Part shown: one piece after another, positions 11,415-23,198 of the stretch
Numbering within the stretch: position 1 is the first letter of the stretch
Layout: every line of letters starts with the position of its first letter
From: Lasiosphaeris hirsuta
Taxonomy: Eukaryota; Ascomycota; Sordariomycetes; Sordariales; Lasiosphaeriaceae
Length of the DNA: 64,000 bases
Reading direction: 5' to 3'
Assembly: GCA_030549175.1 (NCBI GenBank)
Contig: JAUKUA010000003.1
Coordinates: forward strand, 5,208,001 to 5,272,000
Made by a program: the position numbers and the translations under genes
Notes under the pieces: generated by a model
Told to the model about the DNA's origin: nothing
The model's database searches: none
The model's input: the letters and a program-made list of their open reading frames with translations, nothing else

Positions 11415-13259
11415 ATGTCAACCGATCTATCGGCAATTACCGCCACTGGCGATGTCTCTACAAAGGAGAAAAAGGTACTCGACATTCCTGCTATGACCGC
11501 GGTCGACAATGACGACATTGGCATCAGCACCGAGGAAACAGCCCCAACAGAAGAAGAGCTGCACACCCTACGTCGCGTGCCCGACCAAATTCCCTGGAAT
11601 ATATACACTATTGCCTTCGTTGAGCTGTGTGAGCGGTTCTCTTACTACGGAACCGCGGCTGTCTTTACCAACTTCATCCAATGGCCACTTCCCGCAGGTT
11701 CAACAACAGGCTCCGATTATGGACGGTCACAACCCGGCGCTCTCGGCCTTGGCCAGCGGACATCTACCGCCCTGACCACATTCAACGCTTTTTGGCAGTA
11801 CACAATGCCGCTATTTGGCGCATACGTTGCCGACAGCTTCCTCGGCCGTTTCAAAACTATCGCCCTCGCTCTCAGCATTGACATCATCGGCCACATCGTC
11901 CTCATCATGTCCGCTATCCCCCCGGTTATTAAGAACCCGGGCGGATCCATGGCCACGTTTATTGTCGGGATCATCATCATGGGCTTGGGTACCGGCGGTT
12001 TTAAGCCGAACATCAACCCCCTGATCGTGGAGCAACTCGATCTGGACAGGATGGTTGTCCGGACACTCAAGTCAGGCGAGCGCGTTATCGTCGACCCGGC
12101 TGTGACCGCCAGTAGGGTATATCACTACTTCTACTTGTTCATCAACATCGGTGCCTTGTGCGGCCAGGTCGGCATGGTATATTGCGAAAAGTACGTAGGT
12201 TTCTGGCTATCATACCTTCTCCCAACTACCATGCTCCTGTTCTGCCCTCTCGTCATGCTTTGGGGCCGCAAGCGTTATAAGCGCGTTCCACCCCAGGGCA
12301 GCGTGCTCGGCAAAGCGTTCAAATTGTTCGGGATGGCGAACCGGGGACGTTGGTCCATAAACCCCCTCAAAACATACCGAAAATTGCATGACGGTACCTT
12401 TTGGGAGGATGTCAAGCCTTCGAAAATGGCTGAAAAGCCCGAGTGGGTAGATTTCAACGACGCCTGGGTGGGCGAGGTTGCCAGGGGGTTTAATGCGTGT
12501 GCCGTCTTCCTGTGGTATCCTCTCTTCTGGATCTGCTACAACCAGATCAGCAACAACCTCATCTCCCAAGCAGCTATCATGCGTCTAGGCGGCGTGCCAA
12601 ACGACGTCCTTACCAACCTCAACCCCTTCGCCCTCATCATCATTATCCCCCTGCTCGATACGGTGGTATACCCATTCCTCCGCAAGATGCGTCTCAACTT
12701 CACGCCCCTCAAGCGAATCGCCGCCGGGTACTTCGTGGCCGCAATTGCGATGGTGTGGGCCTGCGTGCTGCAGCACTACATTTACCAGATGTCCGAATGC
12801 GGTTCCAATGCATCTGGCTACCTCGACACTGAGAAAACCATTCGTTGTCCCGAAGTCCAAATCAGTGTATGGGCCCAGAGCGGCTCTTATATACTCATCG
12901 CCATTTCGGAGATTCTCGCCTCGATTACTAGCCTGGAATACGCGCACAGCAAGGCGCCCGCAAGTATGCGTTCGATTGTCCAAGCGATTTGTCTGTTTAC
13001 GAGCGCGATCGCGTCGGCAATCGGGTTTGCCCTTGTGTACTTGGCCGAGGACCCGTATCTCGTCTGGAACTATGGCGTGGTCGCGGTCATGGCAGTCGTT
13101 GGCGGCTCGATGTTTTGGCTACAGTTCAGACATCTTGATGGCGACGAGGATCGCCTCAATATGCTCCCCGCCGGCGAGATTAATGGCAATAACGCTCCCG
13201 TGCCGACAGTGTTGGCAGATGGTGATGGGAAAGGGGGAAACAGCCCTGGCCACGTGTAA
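11415..13259 (+). CDS. PTR2: Proton-coupled oligopeptide transporter, POT/PTR2 family
   Basis: Intronless, 614 residues. The ATG at 11415 (MSTDLSA) is used because the frame upstream has only a GTG. Such carriers import di- and tripeptides with protons at the plasma membrane. The acidic cytosolic N-terminus (1-60) is followed by the POT motif ELCERFSYYG at 70-79. PTR2 signature 1 is present (GAYVADSFLGRFK, about 136-148), as is signature 2 (FYLFINIGALCG, about 238-249). About 12 hydrophobic segments can be read, with a long cytosolic loop in the middle and a hydrophilic tail after the last one. Length matches fungal PTR2 proteins (about 600). Expression in fungi is usually nitrogen-controlled; the upstream region has only one clear GATA word, so regulation is inferred. 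Confidence 0.95.
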   Translation: MSTDLSAITATGDVSTKEKKVLDIPAMTAVDNDDIGISTEETAPTEEELHTLRRVPDQIPWNIYTIAFVELCERFSYYGTAAVFTNFIQWPLPAGSTTGSDYGRSQPGALGLGQRTSTALTTFNAFWQYTMPLFGAYVADSFLGRFKTIALALSIDIIGHIVLIMSAIPPVIKNPGGSMATFIVGIIIMGLGTGGFKPNINPLIVEQLDLDRMVVRTLKSGERVIVDPAVTASRVYHYFYLFINIGALCGQVGMVYCEKYVGFWLSYLLPTTMLLFCPLVMLWGRKRYKRVPPQGSVLGKAFKLFGMANRGRWSINPLKTYRKLHDGTFWEDVKPSKMAEKPEWVDFNDAWVGEVARGFNACAVFLWYPLFWICYNQISNNLISQAAIMRLGGVPNDVLTNLNPFALIIIIPLLDTVVYPFLRKMRLNFTPLKRIAAGYFVAAIAMVWACVLQHYIYQMSECGSNASGYLDTEKTIRCPEVQISVWAQSGSYILIAISEILASITSLEYAHSKAPASMRSIVQAICLFTSAIASAIGFALVYLAEDPYLVWNYGVVAVMAVVGGSMFWLQFRHLDGDEDRLNMLPAGEINGNNAPVPTVLADGDGKGGNSPGHV

Positions 13260-14974
13260 TTCGATCTGAGAGCATTTCTGTCATGTATATAGGGAGCTCG
13301 GTGTATTTGTTTTCACCGAATATCGAGGCACCTTAACCAATGGGTATGGGATGGGATGGGATGAAGAGGGTCTGGATTCACTCGGCGGCTTGTTTGGTTT
13401 GTATAGCTCCTCTTTCGATACTAGCCGACAGGACAGCTTTACTCAACTAAGACCTTCTGAAGTACCGAAGAGGCCTTTTGGCATCAAAAATGTTATTTCT
13501 AGTGTTTCGAAAGACATTCCATATTTCCAAACGGCCTTTATTTACCGTGTCCGAAAAGAAGCCACTGAGCGAGGTTCATCATCGAGGGTCGAGGTCCCAG
13601 ATCTGACCAAGATAGTGTTCATGGGAAAGGCGGACTTCTTGGTGTTAACATCTGCCCGGATCTGCGGGACTCTGATATAGCCGGTGCTAGGTGTGCTGTT
13701 GGAGTTTTGGGACGTTGGCTGTCAGGTCGCCCTCGCAACCACCAATTACGAACTGGATGGTTCAACGGACACTGAGAGACTGGGACCTGCGATTGCTATG
13801 GGCACTGCGAGAGTGCAGTTCTGAGGAAACAAGGTACCTAGTTTGGGCTTGTGAGCTACAGATATCGCCCGAACCACACCGCAGCAGTCACAGAAAACAT
13901 TATAATACTGTAGATGCCATAATGCAGGAATGCAGAGGGCTGGGAGAAATAAGGCATGGGTGGGAGAGATGCAGAAACGACTCGGAATAATTTTGATCCC
14001 AATTCTGTTTCTGCATGCAGTTACATTGCCTGCCTTACATGCCGAAGTATCAAACCACGCGGCCCCCCAAAGTAGTGCCCTTGAAATGACGCATGTTGTT
14101 ATGGGATGCACCTGCCTTAGAAGCGGGGTCCCTCTTTTGGTAATCATGAATCTTCTCTCATCAACTTTCCCGTGCCTACTTGATGATCTACGCAGCTGTG
14201 GCGCCTCATCATTTGGAGTTATTTGTCCTGGCAGACATTGACCTGTCTATGTGGCGCCGGAGGGCGAAGACTAACGTTTGCGCTTAAAGTCAGTAGCCTC
14301 GGAGCTAAGACATTCAGCATTTCGTGTCAACCTTCCAGCCCCTGCTGAGCGAGACAGGAGTAAGGCCTAAGGTCAAGATGCCTTTGCCTTGCCTCAGCTC
14401 AGGTCGTCATATTCTTTAGGGCTTGTGGCAGCTATGGGAAGACGAACTGGACTAGGGTTATGGCGAGTTCGTATGAGAGGTTGGGAGGCACAGAAGGTGT
14501 CGGAATATCAGCCAGCGATCGACTTACCCCTGACCTAAAACCTTCCCCTGACGCGTTCTCTCTCTTTCTAGACAGAGTATCCGCGACGGGCTTGTTAGCG
14601 CTGGCTCTATTCCCAAGGAATACACTATCTTAGCCACCGAGTTATGTCTCAAGACTTCCTCCCACGCCCCTTGTGCCGATCGCGCATGGCCGTCCGGCGT
14701 TGCAGCTCAAGAGCTTCAAACTAATTCTCTGATGCTCGCTCGAACCAGATCTTCGAGCACAGGTACTTGATCTATTTTGCCCCCCTCCAAACCGGTTGCT
14801 GCTATATTCTCGTCTCGTTTTTAAACTTGATCACATTCTATTCGTGGCCCGAATCTTGTTTCTTGTTTTCCTTATCCATCCCTATCGTTACTCACTGTAA
14901 ACTGTCAATCATTCACACAGACTGGAGGCAGCCTTCGCCACACATCATCCCCCACACAATCTGGGCTGTCAGTG
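13260..14974. other. Intergenic region without recognised gene
   Basis: A short ATGGG-rich patch at about 13340-13365 lies in the transporter 3' region. From about 14700 to 14974 the sequence is C/T-rich and looks like the leader of the DUF3405 gene. The open frames (for example minus 13746-14147) show no domain. Confidence 0.5.
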
Positions 14975-17310
14975 ATGGAGCAGGCCTCATTCCTTACCAG
15001 AAGCAAGTCCGACTCGTCATTCTCAAGCATTCTCTCGAACAGAGACGAGAAGTATTTCCTCCTTCCACTTCCATTTCAACAACCAAAAATTCGAGTTCGC
15101 GCCCTCCTTGGCCATTGCTTGTACCGAAGGGTTGTTATATGGAGCCTCACCATCGTCTTTGTACTGTGTTTGACGCTGTCAACAAACGGGGGTCATATAC
15201 GCCATGGAAGATTACGGGGCCTGGTCGACTTCAGGGGTGGTGGGCAGAGCAAGCAGACCAGTGGCAAAGAAAACGAGCTCATCACCTTCGTTGTAGCAGG
15301 CGGGAGAGGTGACGACGGCGCTCAAGATGATCCAGACAATATGCCACACTGGCTGAAGTACAAACAGTCAGTAGCCAGCCCAACGCCGTCTTGGAAGAAC
15401 ACTGACCAACTACCTCTAGCCTCGACGGGTATTTCACTGGTCTCAAGGCGTTGGTCCCAGTGCGGAATCACACCCCTGAGTACCCAAGAGAGCAGGGCCA
15501 GGACTCACCTTTCCCTCTGACAATGTCGTATACTGGCTTGCCGACCCCCACCCCTTACGTCCCTCAGCCAGATTACAACTCCCCAAAGTACACAGACAGG
15601 TACCATGAAGTCAAGACTTGCTACCTAGACAAGGGAAATACCGTCCCAGCACCGGATCTTTACGCCTATACCGGAGTTGTCCAGGGCCAGCCCGAGCCGG
15701 TCATCGGCTCACACAACTTGCTTGGGATACGGGACGATGTTTGCTTTGACAGATTTGGCAGGTATGGTCCCTATGGGCTTGGCTACGATTTTTACGAAGG
15801 GGGCTTAGATGTCGGCATGGACACGGAACAAGCTGGAAGCCAGGTGGTGTGGGAAAAGACAGGCAAAATTAACTACAACAGCATGGACTGGGGGGATGCC
15901 CAGAAGCGATGCTACGACTCAAACGAAAAGCGCTTCGACGAGGGTGAAGATAACGGCCCGCCAACACGAATCTCCGGCGATCTCGAGAAAATCCCACGCA
16001 CAGCCATTGTGGTTCGGACATATGTTGGCTTCCAGTGGACACCGCATGTGATTCTAAACTTCCGAGCCATGATCTCAGAGCTCTCGCTGCGTTCCGGGGC
16101 TGAGTATGCCATGCACTTTCTGCTGCATGTTCGAGACGACGACGCGCCGATCTGGGCGGATGGGTCCATTGCGCAACGAGTCTTGGACGAGAACGTACCG
16201 CCCGAGTTCCACACGATATGTACACTCTGGTCCAAAGCACAAATGCGACTCCTTTACCCAGGTAACTTTGGCAGCTCATTTTCAGACCCGAGCAACGCCG
16301 ACATCCACGGGGTTTACCGCAGCGCACACTTGCCGTTGCAGCACTTTGCCATGACACACTCCCAGTATGCCCACTTCTGGAACTGGGAGATGGACATGCG
16401 CTGGCTCGGCAACTACTACGAGCTGTTTGATCGCCTTGGTATCTGGGCACGCCGGCAATCTCGCGTCGAGATGTGGGAACGTTCGGAAAGGTATTACATC
16501 CCACACCACCACGGCAGCTGGGCCGACTTCACCGCTCTCGTACACAACGAAACCCTCACCAGCAGCCGCCGGCCCGTTCTCGGCCCCGCCCTCTTCCCTG
16601 GCCGCAAACCCCTCCGCGTGGAACAATTCGGCCAACACGCTCTTCCAGCCTCCTGCACCGCTTCCGCTGATGGCACCGTACCCTCCGACTGCGGCGTCGG
16701 CGAGGACGCTGACCTGATCACCCTGAACCCGCTTTTCAATACGGACGAGTCAGGCTGGATCTTTGCCGAGGACGTGACAGGCTATGACACCTCCCTGCCC
16801 GTTCCGCCACGGCGCTGCGCTATCGTCACGGCGTCGCGCCTTAGCCGCCGGTTGTTGGTCGCTATGCACGAGGAGACGTGGGCCATGCGGCATGCTATGT
16901 TTAGCGAGATGTTCCCGGCGTCGATGGCGCTACACCACGGCATGAAAGCCGTGTACGCCCCACACCCCGTTTATCTCGACAGAGAGTGGGAGATCGAGAT
17001 GGTTGATCGGGCGTTCAACGGCGGTAGGGACCACAGCGCGTCGGGACATGGGAGCCCATTTGACCTGGAGAACGAGCATAATCATAAGGGGACAAGCTGG
17101 TATTATCATAGTGAGTTTGCGGGGCTGTTGTGGAGGAGGTGGCTAGGGTATCCCCAGATGGATGGCCGTGGAGAGGATGGTGGCCGTTCAAGGGAGGGGA
17201 GGTTGAGGGGGGGGAGGGCGGAGGAAGAGGGAGAGGAGGGTAGTGGGAGATTGTGTTTGAGGAGTGTGCTGGTGCATCCGATCAAATGGGAGTCTCCGGA
17301 GGATATTTGA
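14975..17310 (+). CDS. DUF3405 family type II membrane protein
   Basis: Two exons, 14975-15366 and 15420-17310, give about 760 residues. The intron ends after an ACTGACC branch site. Two in-phase donors are possible (GTACAA at 15358 or GTCAGT at 15367); I prefer the second because it yields LKYKHLDGYF. A cytosolic N-terminus (1-50) precedes one membrane helix at 53-70 (VVIWSLTIVFVLCLTLST), so the large C-terminal part should be lumenal. That part matches fungal DUF3405: aromatic-rich segments (HFWNWEMDMRW, SWADFTALV), acidic DxD-like pairs (VRDDDAP) and paired Cys. Single-anchor topology and DxD-like residues resemble Golgi glycosyltransferases, but no activity is established. The tail (about 690-745) is a Gly/Arg/Glu-rich low-complexity stretch. 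Confidence 0.85.
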
Positions 17311-19447
17311 TAATGAGGGTGGCTACTAAGGTCTTGATTGTGGTTGATCTGATCAGGGGTTCTCGTGTGTCGAGTAAGAAAGGCATTGGAGTTGTTTGCT
17401 CTTTGGAGTTCGGTATGGAACTCGGGGGATCTGGTTAGTGGCGTCTGTTTCTGGGGTAAGTCATGCATGGCGCGGGCGGCTAGATTTGGGAAGAGAGCAA
17501 GCATGGGGATCCCAAATATGGGAGGAGAAGGGTAGGGTGGCGTTCTAAGGCCAACATCGACACGGTGGTCGCTTGATAGCATTCCCTTTGTATCAGTATG
17601 GCTAGATAAATGTAGTAATAACTGGATTTTGAGTGTCTACAGACAGCATTCGAGACTGGTTCCCCTGACACACACCGACAGTTATCCCGATGTTATTAAC
17701 CCGTCGGCTTATGGAGAAGTGCCAAGGGATCTGTTGGACCCCCACGCGCCATATCCTCACCGTGCAAGCGCAGCCTTTTAGGCCCATGTCGAGGCTTTTT
17801 TGTGATCGTGGCCAGGCGGTGTTGCGCAGCTATCGTAAGGCACGAGACCGGAAGATTTTTTGCGTTAGAAGTGCATCTTGAGTTCTGCACATATGCCACT
17901 ATCTGCACACTGTAACCTGGATGTTTCTGTTTGCCCGACGGGATCCCAATCCATGTCATCCAATGCTACCGTAGTACACACAGAGAAGAAGGATCGGTAC
18001 CCCGGGAGCGGGTTGGTAAACAAATCGTGGGGTACACCCACCAGCTGGAATGGAATGAGTTCGGGCTTGGATTCCTTCAGCCCTGCGGATGGAGCTGAGA
18101 CACGCACTGGCACATTGTCATTCTGCAAATTGAGGTTTTAAAGTAAATTGCAGAATTCAGCAATCAGCCTAGTTACGACGCAGCCAAAGCCTCCTGGATA
18201 TATCTTAAAGGTGTTGGGATGGCAGCCCGAAGAGAGCTAACGGCCGAGAATGTAATGAGCAGACACCTGCAGGTGGCATCGTCATGGTGGACCCTGAGTT
18301 GGAGCTTGAATCCATCACGACACTTGCGGCTGAATCCACAGTTGGAGCGAGGGGGCGGCAGCCTGATGTCAGCGCGGCGGTGACGACGGGAGCTGAAGTG
18401 ATTTGGGGACAAGAAAGCATTGGGACGCGATGCTCAGAAAGAGCGGAGTGGTTGCATTGGCGAGCTGCAGGGCGGCATATCTTGCACACATGCCACGATT
18501 GGCAAGAACCCCCTCCAGATCTGCCAGGAGGCTTATGGGTGCGGGCACAGCTGCGTTATTACTCTAGTAGGCGCTGTCCACTCACGGAGTAAAATATACC
18601 GAGTAGGCCCGATCGAAAGAGCCTCAGTACCTACTTACTGCATTGACTGCTGTTGGACTGCCCATGAATACGAAATGGAACTCAGTTTAGGGTCAGCAGG
18701 CGCACCATCTCGCTGTAGCTTATCACTTGCCATCCACTGTGTACGAACAGTCAGCTGTGCTCAACACGGTGCCTGATCCAATCGCGAGTGGTTGGACCCT
18801 GAGCAGGCAGACCAAAAGTGCTGAAGTTGTGCGTTTGTCAGAATCCTCCATCAGTTATAGCCGCTCCTTCAGCTCCGTCCCGCGCAAGAGTGTGTACTAC
18901 AACTGGAGCAAAGTGCGAGAAAAGGGGAATCCCTCATCCGGCGCGTCTGGCATCGTTGGGTCGGTAGCTTTCTTTTTATGGGCCCGCGTGACTGGTCCGG
19001 GGACTCTAATCCCCATCTCCGCCCAGGTCCCGCACTGGGCAGCGAGGCCCTGTCTCTCCCAGTGCCAGTGGTGTCTGACCCTCGCAAGCTCTCCATTCCC
19101 TTCCACCCTCCGGTCTCCGGATTCAGCCCAGCCATAAGAAGGCGATGCCCCTTGAAATACCGTCTTCAACCTCCTCGTCCTCCGATCTTGCTCTTTTCTC
19201 CATTTATCATCTTCTCGTTTCTGACAGGTGCCACAGTGTGCAGCCATTGCGACTGCGCCGCGGTCGCGAACAAAGTAATCGCCTCTTTCAGCGCGCCTGT
19301 TTGGAGCTTCCCTTCAAACCAGCCCGAGCTGATTGACGAATCGTCCCGATAACAGCCAACCCCGCCATCCGCACATCATCTTCCCACCTTGTGCGCTTGT
19401 TGGCTGGCTGCCTCTCCTCGCCAAACAACCAAATCAGAGAAGCTACC
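17311..19447. other. Intergenic region upstream of neutral trehalase
   Basis: A minus-strand frame at 17865-18128 starts just after a plausible acceptor (TTTGCAG) and ends at a stop; it could be a terminal exon, but I could not join it in phase to an upstream exon. From about 19170 to 19447 the sequence is C/T-rich, consistent with the trehalase leader. Confidence 0.45.
18923..19152 (+). promoter_or_regulatory. Two stress-response-element-like words upstream of trehalase
   Basis: AGGGG at 18923-18927 and CCCCT at 19148-19152 lie about 525 and 300 bases before the trehalase ATG. CCCCT/AGGGG is the STRE core bound by Msn2/Msn4-type zinc fingers in yeast, and neutral trehalase genes are stress-induced there. 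The words are short and expected by chance every few hundred bases, so this is suggestive only. Confidence 0.3.
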
Positions 19448-21952
19448 ATGGCCGACCAACCTCCGCCGGGTCCTACAGGCACTCCTGGCCTTCCAGGCCA
19501 CCTAGCCCCTCCTAACCTTCCCCGAACTCGCGGATCTGTCGACGACGGCGTATTCGATGATGCCAAGACCTACTATACCACCGAGGATCGCCACAACAAC
19601 AGCCGGGCTGGACCTCGCACCCGCACCTACTCGCAGGTAAGGCATTATTAGATACCCGCTCACAGTGCGCCGATCACTGACCGAGGCCCCAAACACAGAA
19701 CGGTCTGCTCAAGCAATGGGAGCGCCTGGGTCTCAAGGAGCCCTATCGGAGAGGCAGTCACGGTGAGAGACACATTTGAGCTAACTGGATCACCTCCCCT
19801 CTGACAATGCCTCGCAGACGAGTCTACCATTCCCCACTCCCGGCGCTTCCTAATCCAGGTCGAGCCGACGCTGCAGAGCCTGCAATCACAGGAGGATACG
19901 GATGGGAATATGCAAATCACGATTGAGGACAACGGCCCAAAGGTAATGGGCAGACGAGCTGAATGATAGTGGCGTGACCCACCAAAGCTGACCCTGCTGC
20001 GCTATAGGTCTTATCGCTCCGCACAGCGGCGTCCAACGGCCACAACCGCTTTGACATTCGCGGCACCTACATGCTCTCCAACCTGCTGCAGGAGTTGTCG
20101 CTCGCCAAAGAGTATGGTCGTAAGCAGATCATCCTCGACGAGGCGAGGCTGAATGAGAACCCCGTCAATCGGCTGTCACGTATGATCAAGGACCACTTTT
20201 GGGAGGGTTTGACTCGGCGCATTGACGCTTCGAGCATTGAAATTGCTGCCCGGGATCCCAAGGACTGGACTGACGACCCGCGACCCCGCATCTATGTCCC
20301 GAGAGGCGCTCCGGAGCAGTATGAGTACTACACGAAGCTGGCAGAGGAGAAGCCCGAAATCCGACTAGATGTCCAGCTTCTCCCGGAGAACATCACCCCT
20401 GCCATTGTCCGAGACATGAATGCCAAGCCGGGTCTTCTGGCGGTGGACATGGAACAGATAGTGGATCCCAAGACAGGAGCGGTCACCTTGAGAGGGCGCC
20501 CCTTTGTGGTTCCGGGAGGCCGGTTCAACGAGTTGTACGGCTGGGACAGCTACATGGAGTCCCTCGGCTTGCTGGTCCACGACAAGGTCGACTTGGCCAA
20601 ATCAATGGTGCTCAACTTTTGCTTCTGCATCAAGCACTACGGTAAGATTCTCAACGCGACGCGCTCATACTATCTCTGCCGGTCTCAGCCCCCCTTCCTC
20701 ACGGACATGGCCCTGCGGGTCTACGATAAGATTAAGCACGAGCCCGGTGCGCTTGAATTTCTTCGCACCGCTATACTTGCCGCGATCAAAGAGTACCACA
20801 GTGTCTGGATGGCCGAGCCCCGGCTCGATCCTGTCACTGGCCTCTCGAGATACCGACCCGAAGGACGCGGCGTCCCCCCTGAGACAGAGGCTGGCCACTT
20901 CGTCCACATTCTCGAGCCATATGTGGAGAAGCACAAGATGACGTTTGATGAGTTTGTGCTTGCCTACAACAATGGTGACATCCACGAGCCTGATTTGGAC
21001 GATTACTTTATGCATGACCGAGCGGTTCGGGAGTCCGGCCACGATACAACATACCGGTTTGAGGGTGTTTGTGCTGACCTGGCCACCATTGATCTCAACT
21101 CGCTTTTATTCAAGTACGAGACAGATATCGCACGCACCATTCGTAATGTTTTTGGCGACAAGCTTATTGTCCCTGCCGAGTATTGCGTCGGAAGCATGCA
21201 GGCAGGCCAAGTTGAGGCGTCGGCTATTTGGGACCGCCGTGCGAAGCGCCGCAAGTTAGCTATCGACAAGTACCTGTGGAACGAAAAAGAGGGCATGTAC
21301 TTTGATTACAACACGGCCAAGCGGCAGCAGTGCACGTACGAAAGCTGCACAACCTTCTGGGCGCTGTGGGCTGGTGTCAGTAGCCCCAAGCAGGCAGCTG
21401 CCATGGTTACCAAAGCATTGCCGAAATTCGAAGCCTTTGGCGGTCTGCTATCGGGTACCGAGGAGAGTCGCGGTGAGATTGGCCTTGAGCGGCCCAACCG
21501 GCAATGGGACTACCCATACGGCTGGGCGCCGCAGCAGATGCTGGCCTGGACAGGTTTGTACCGGTACAGCTTCACCGAGGAGGCAGAGCGGCTGGCGTAC
21601 AAGTGGCTGTTTATGATCGGCAAGGCTTTTGTCGACTTCAATGGTGTTGTGGTGGAGAAGTATGATGTCACGCGGCCAATCGATCCTCATCGGGTTGATG
21701 CCGAGTATGGTAACCAAGGATTGGACTTCAAGGGTGTTGCTCGAGAGGGGTCAGTTTCTCTTCCCTTTCTTGAACAATGTGTGGAACTGACAGCTTGGAT
21801 GCAGGTTCGGCTGGGTGAATGCCAGCTACGTCTATGGCCTGCAGATTGTCAATGCGCACATGCGCCGTGCCCTGGGGACGCTGACGCCATACGAGACGTT
21901 TGTCAAGGCACTGGAGGAGAATCACAACAAGGCTCTGGCGGAGCTTGTTTGA
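19448..21952 (+). CDS. NTH1: Neutral trehalase (alpha,alpha-trehalase, GH37)
   Basis: Five exons: 19448-19636, 19699-19762, 19818-19942, 20008-21749 and 21805-21952, giving 755 residues. All junctions join in phase. The enzyme hydrolyses cytosolic trehalose to two glucose when cells germinate or recover from stress. Regulatory N-terminus: RRGS at 80-83 is a PKA site, placed as in yeast Nth1. A calcium-binding-type acidic loop, [12 protein letters not shown], lies at 111-122. Catalytic domain: GH37 signature 1, [14 protein letters not shown], at 295-308 and signature 2, [10 protein letters not shown], at 625-634. By alignment with the family, D472 (ESGHD) should be the acid and E676 (VVEKYDV) the base. 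Length equals the family norm and there is no signal peptide, which separates it from acid trehalase. It converges on ADE4. Confidence 0.97.
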
Positions 21953-23198
21953 TTTTCCTACCAGCAGGTGAGGGCGTTTCGCTTCCTCGACTCCTGGATT
22001 CATCCATGGGACTTTCGGAAGGTCTGCGTAAGTCTTTTCACTCGAGGTCCGGCTTGACTCCGCACGCTCTAGATGGCGAACGGTCCCTAGGTATGGGAGA
22101 GTTGTGCCATGAGATTGTATCATAGGAGGCGAAGCCGGGATGCATAGCCGTGCCAAGACGTCCGAGTCGATAGAGGGTGTCAGGCATGAGCTCCTTCAGT
22201 TTGGGCCTCTCTACTCAAGCCACAAATCTCACAAGAGTCGAGTGGTCATTGGGTTGGTAGGGAAGACATACCTATCTTTTTGGGCTTGGACGTTGTCGCA
22301 TAAACAAGAGTCAAGGGGGTCTGCTGCATAGGTTTACTTTCAGGGGGCATGTTTCTCTCGTCACGGTCGAAGGTCTCCCGTGCTCGGAGCAGATTCATTG
22401 TTTGGTAGGGGACCATCCGCCGCGTTTGCTTTAGAGCATAGCAATTACAACTTCACAAATTAGGGATGGAATGTGCCCGAACGTGCTAGTTAGCTTTTTG
22501 TCTGTGTGGGCTTGCAATCTGAGAATTAACCTCTAGAGGATGAGCCTTTTTGAATTCGCATGCGGTGTCACGGTCCTATTCATAGAGACTAATAAAACAC
22601 ACAATACCTGTCTTCAATGTGCTCAATCTGACCACCGTTCCATTTCCAACCCCCGGCTTGGGATTCACCCAATCAGCTGGATACTAACGATGCTTCCCCG
22701 AGGCCTGTTTCCCCCCGGGAAACGCCTTCGGCGCAGCCCCGGAAGCATTAACTTCTAAGTGCCAATACGGTGGTCAGCTTCGTGGTGGCTTTATTATGGC
22801 GGTTTTATTGTGGGTGTGTAAGCTGGAGTTGATATAGGTGGGGATGAGACAAAAAGAATCAAATAGCCCCCCTCCTTTGGTAACAATCATCATCTGGCTA
22901 CCTCTCACAGTTTCTACACGCGACCTTGGTACAAGTGTATTAAACAGGAATTACTGCGCAAATGCTTCCTCTCAAGGTCTAGCATCCAGTCTAGCAGAGT
23001 CTATCAACGGGCTTTATGGGAGCGCATCGTCTGTCTTGGACGAATACTAGGTAGGTAGGTTGGGGACCTCATCTCGTTCTGTCCCAACCAAACGAACAGA
23101 GCCTCGGATGAGGAAAGCCAAAAAAAAAAAAACAACATGCTGCCACCCACTGTAAAAACTCTACCCGCCCGTCTATTCGCTCCTTTCTATGATTTGGT
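21953..23198. other. Convergent intergenic region, trehalase and ADE4
   Basis: 3' regions of two converging genes. It contains an A-run (about 23121-23131), presumably in the 3' flank of ADE4, and the nested inverted repeat at 22691-22747. No coding region is supported. Confidence 0.55.
22691..22747. repeat. Nested inverted repeats able to form a branched hairpin
   Basis: An outer 7-bp pair, TGCTTCC (22691-22697) with GGAAGCA (22741-22747), encloses two inner hairpins: GTTTCCC (22707-22713) with GGGAAAC (22717-22723), and CGCC (22723-22726) with GGCG (22730-22733). The two inner stems share base 22723, so they cannot both form completely. The element lies between two converging genes and could be a structured RNA end, a cruciform, or chance in GC-rich sequence. 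Confidence 0.4.

Noticed and set aside
17865..18128. Possible terminal exon on the minus strand
   Set aside because: An acceptor is present, but I could not find an upstream exon in the needed phase.
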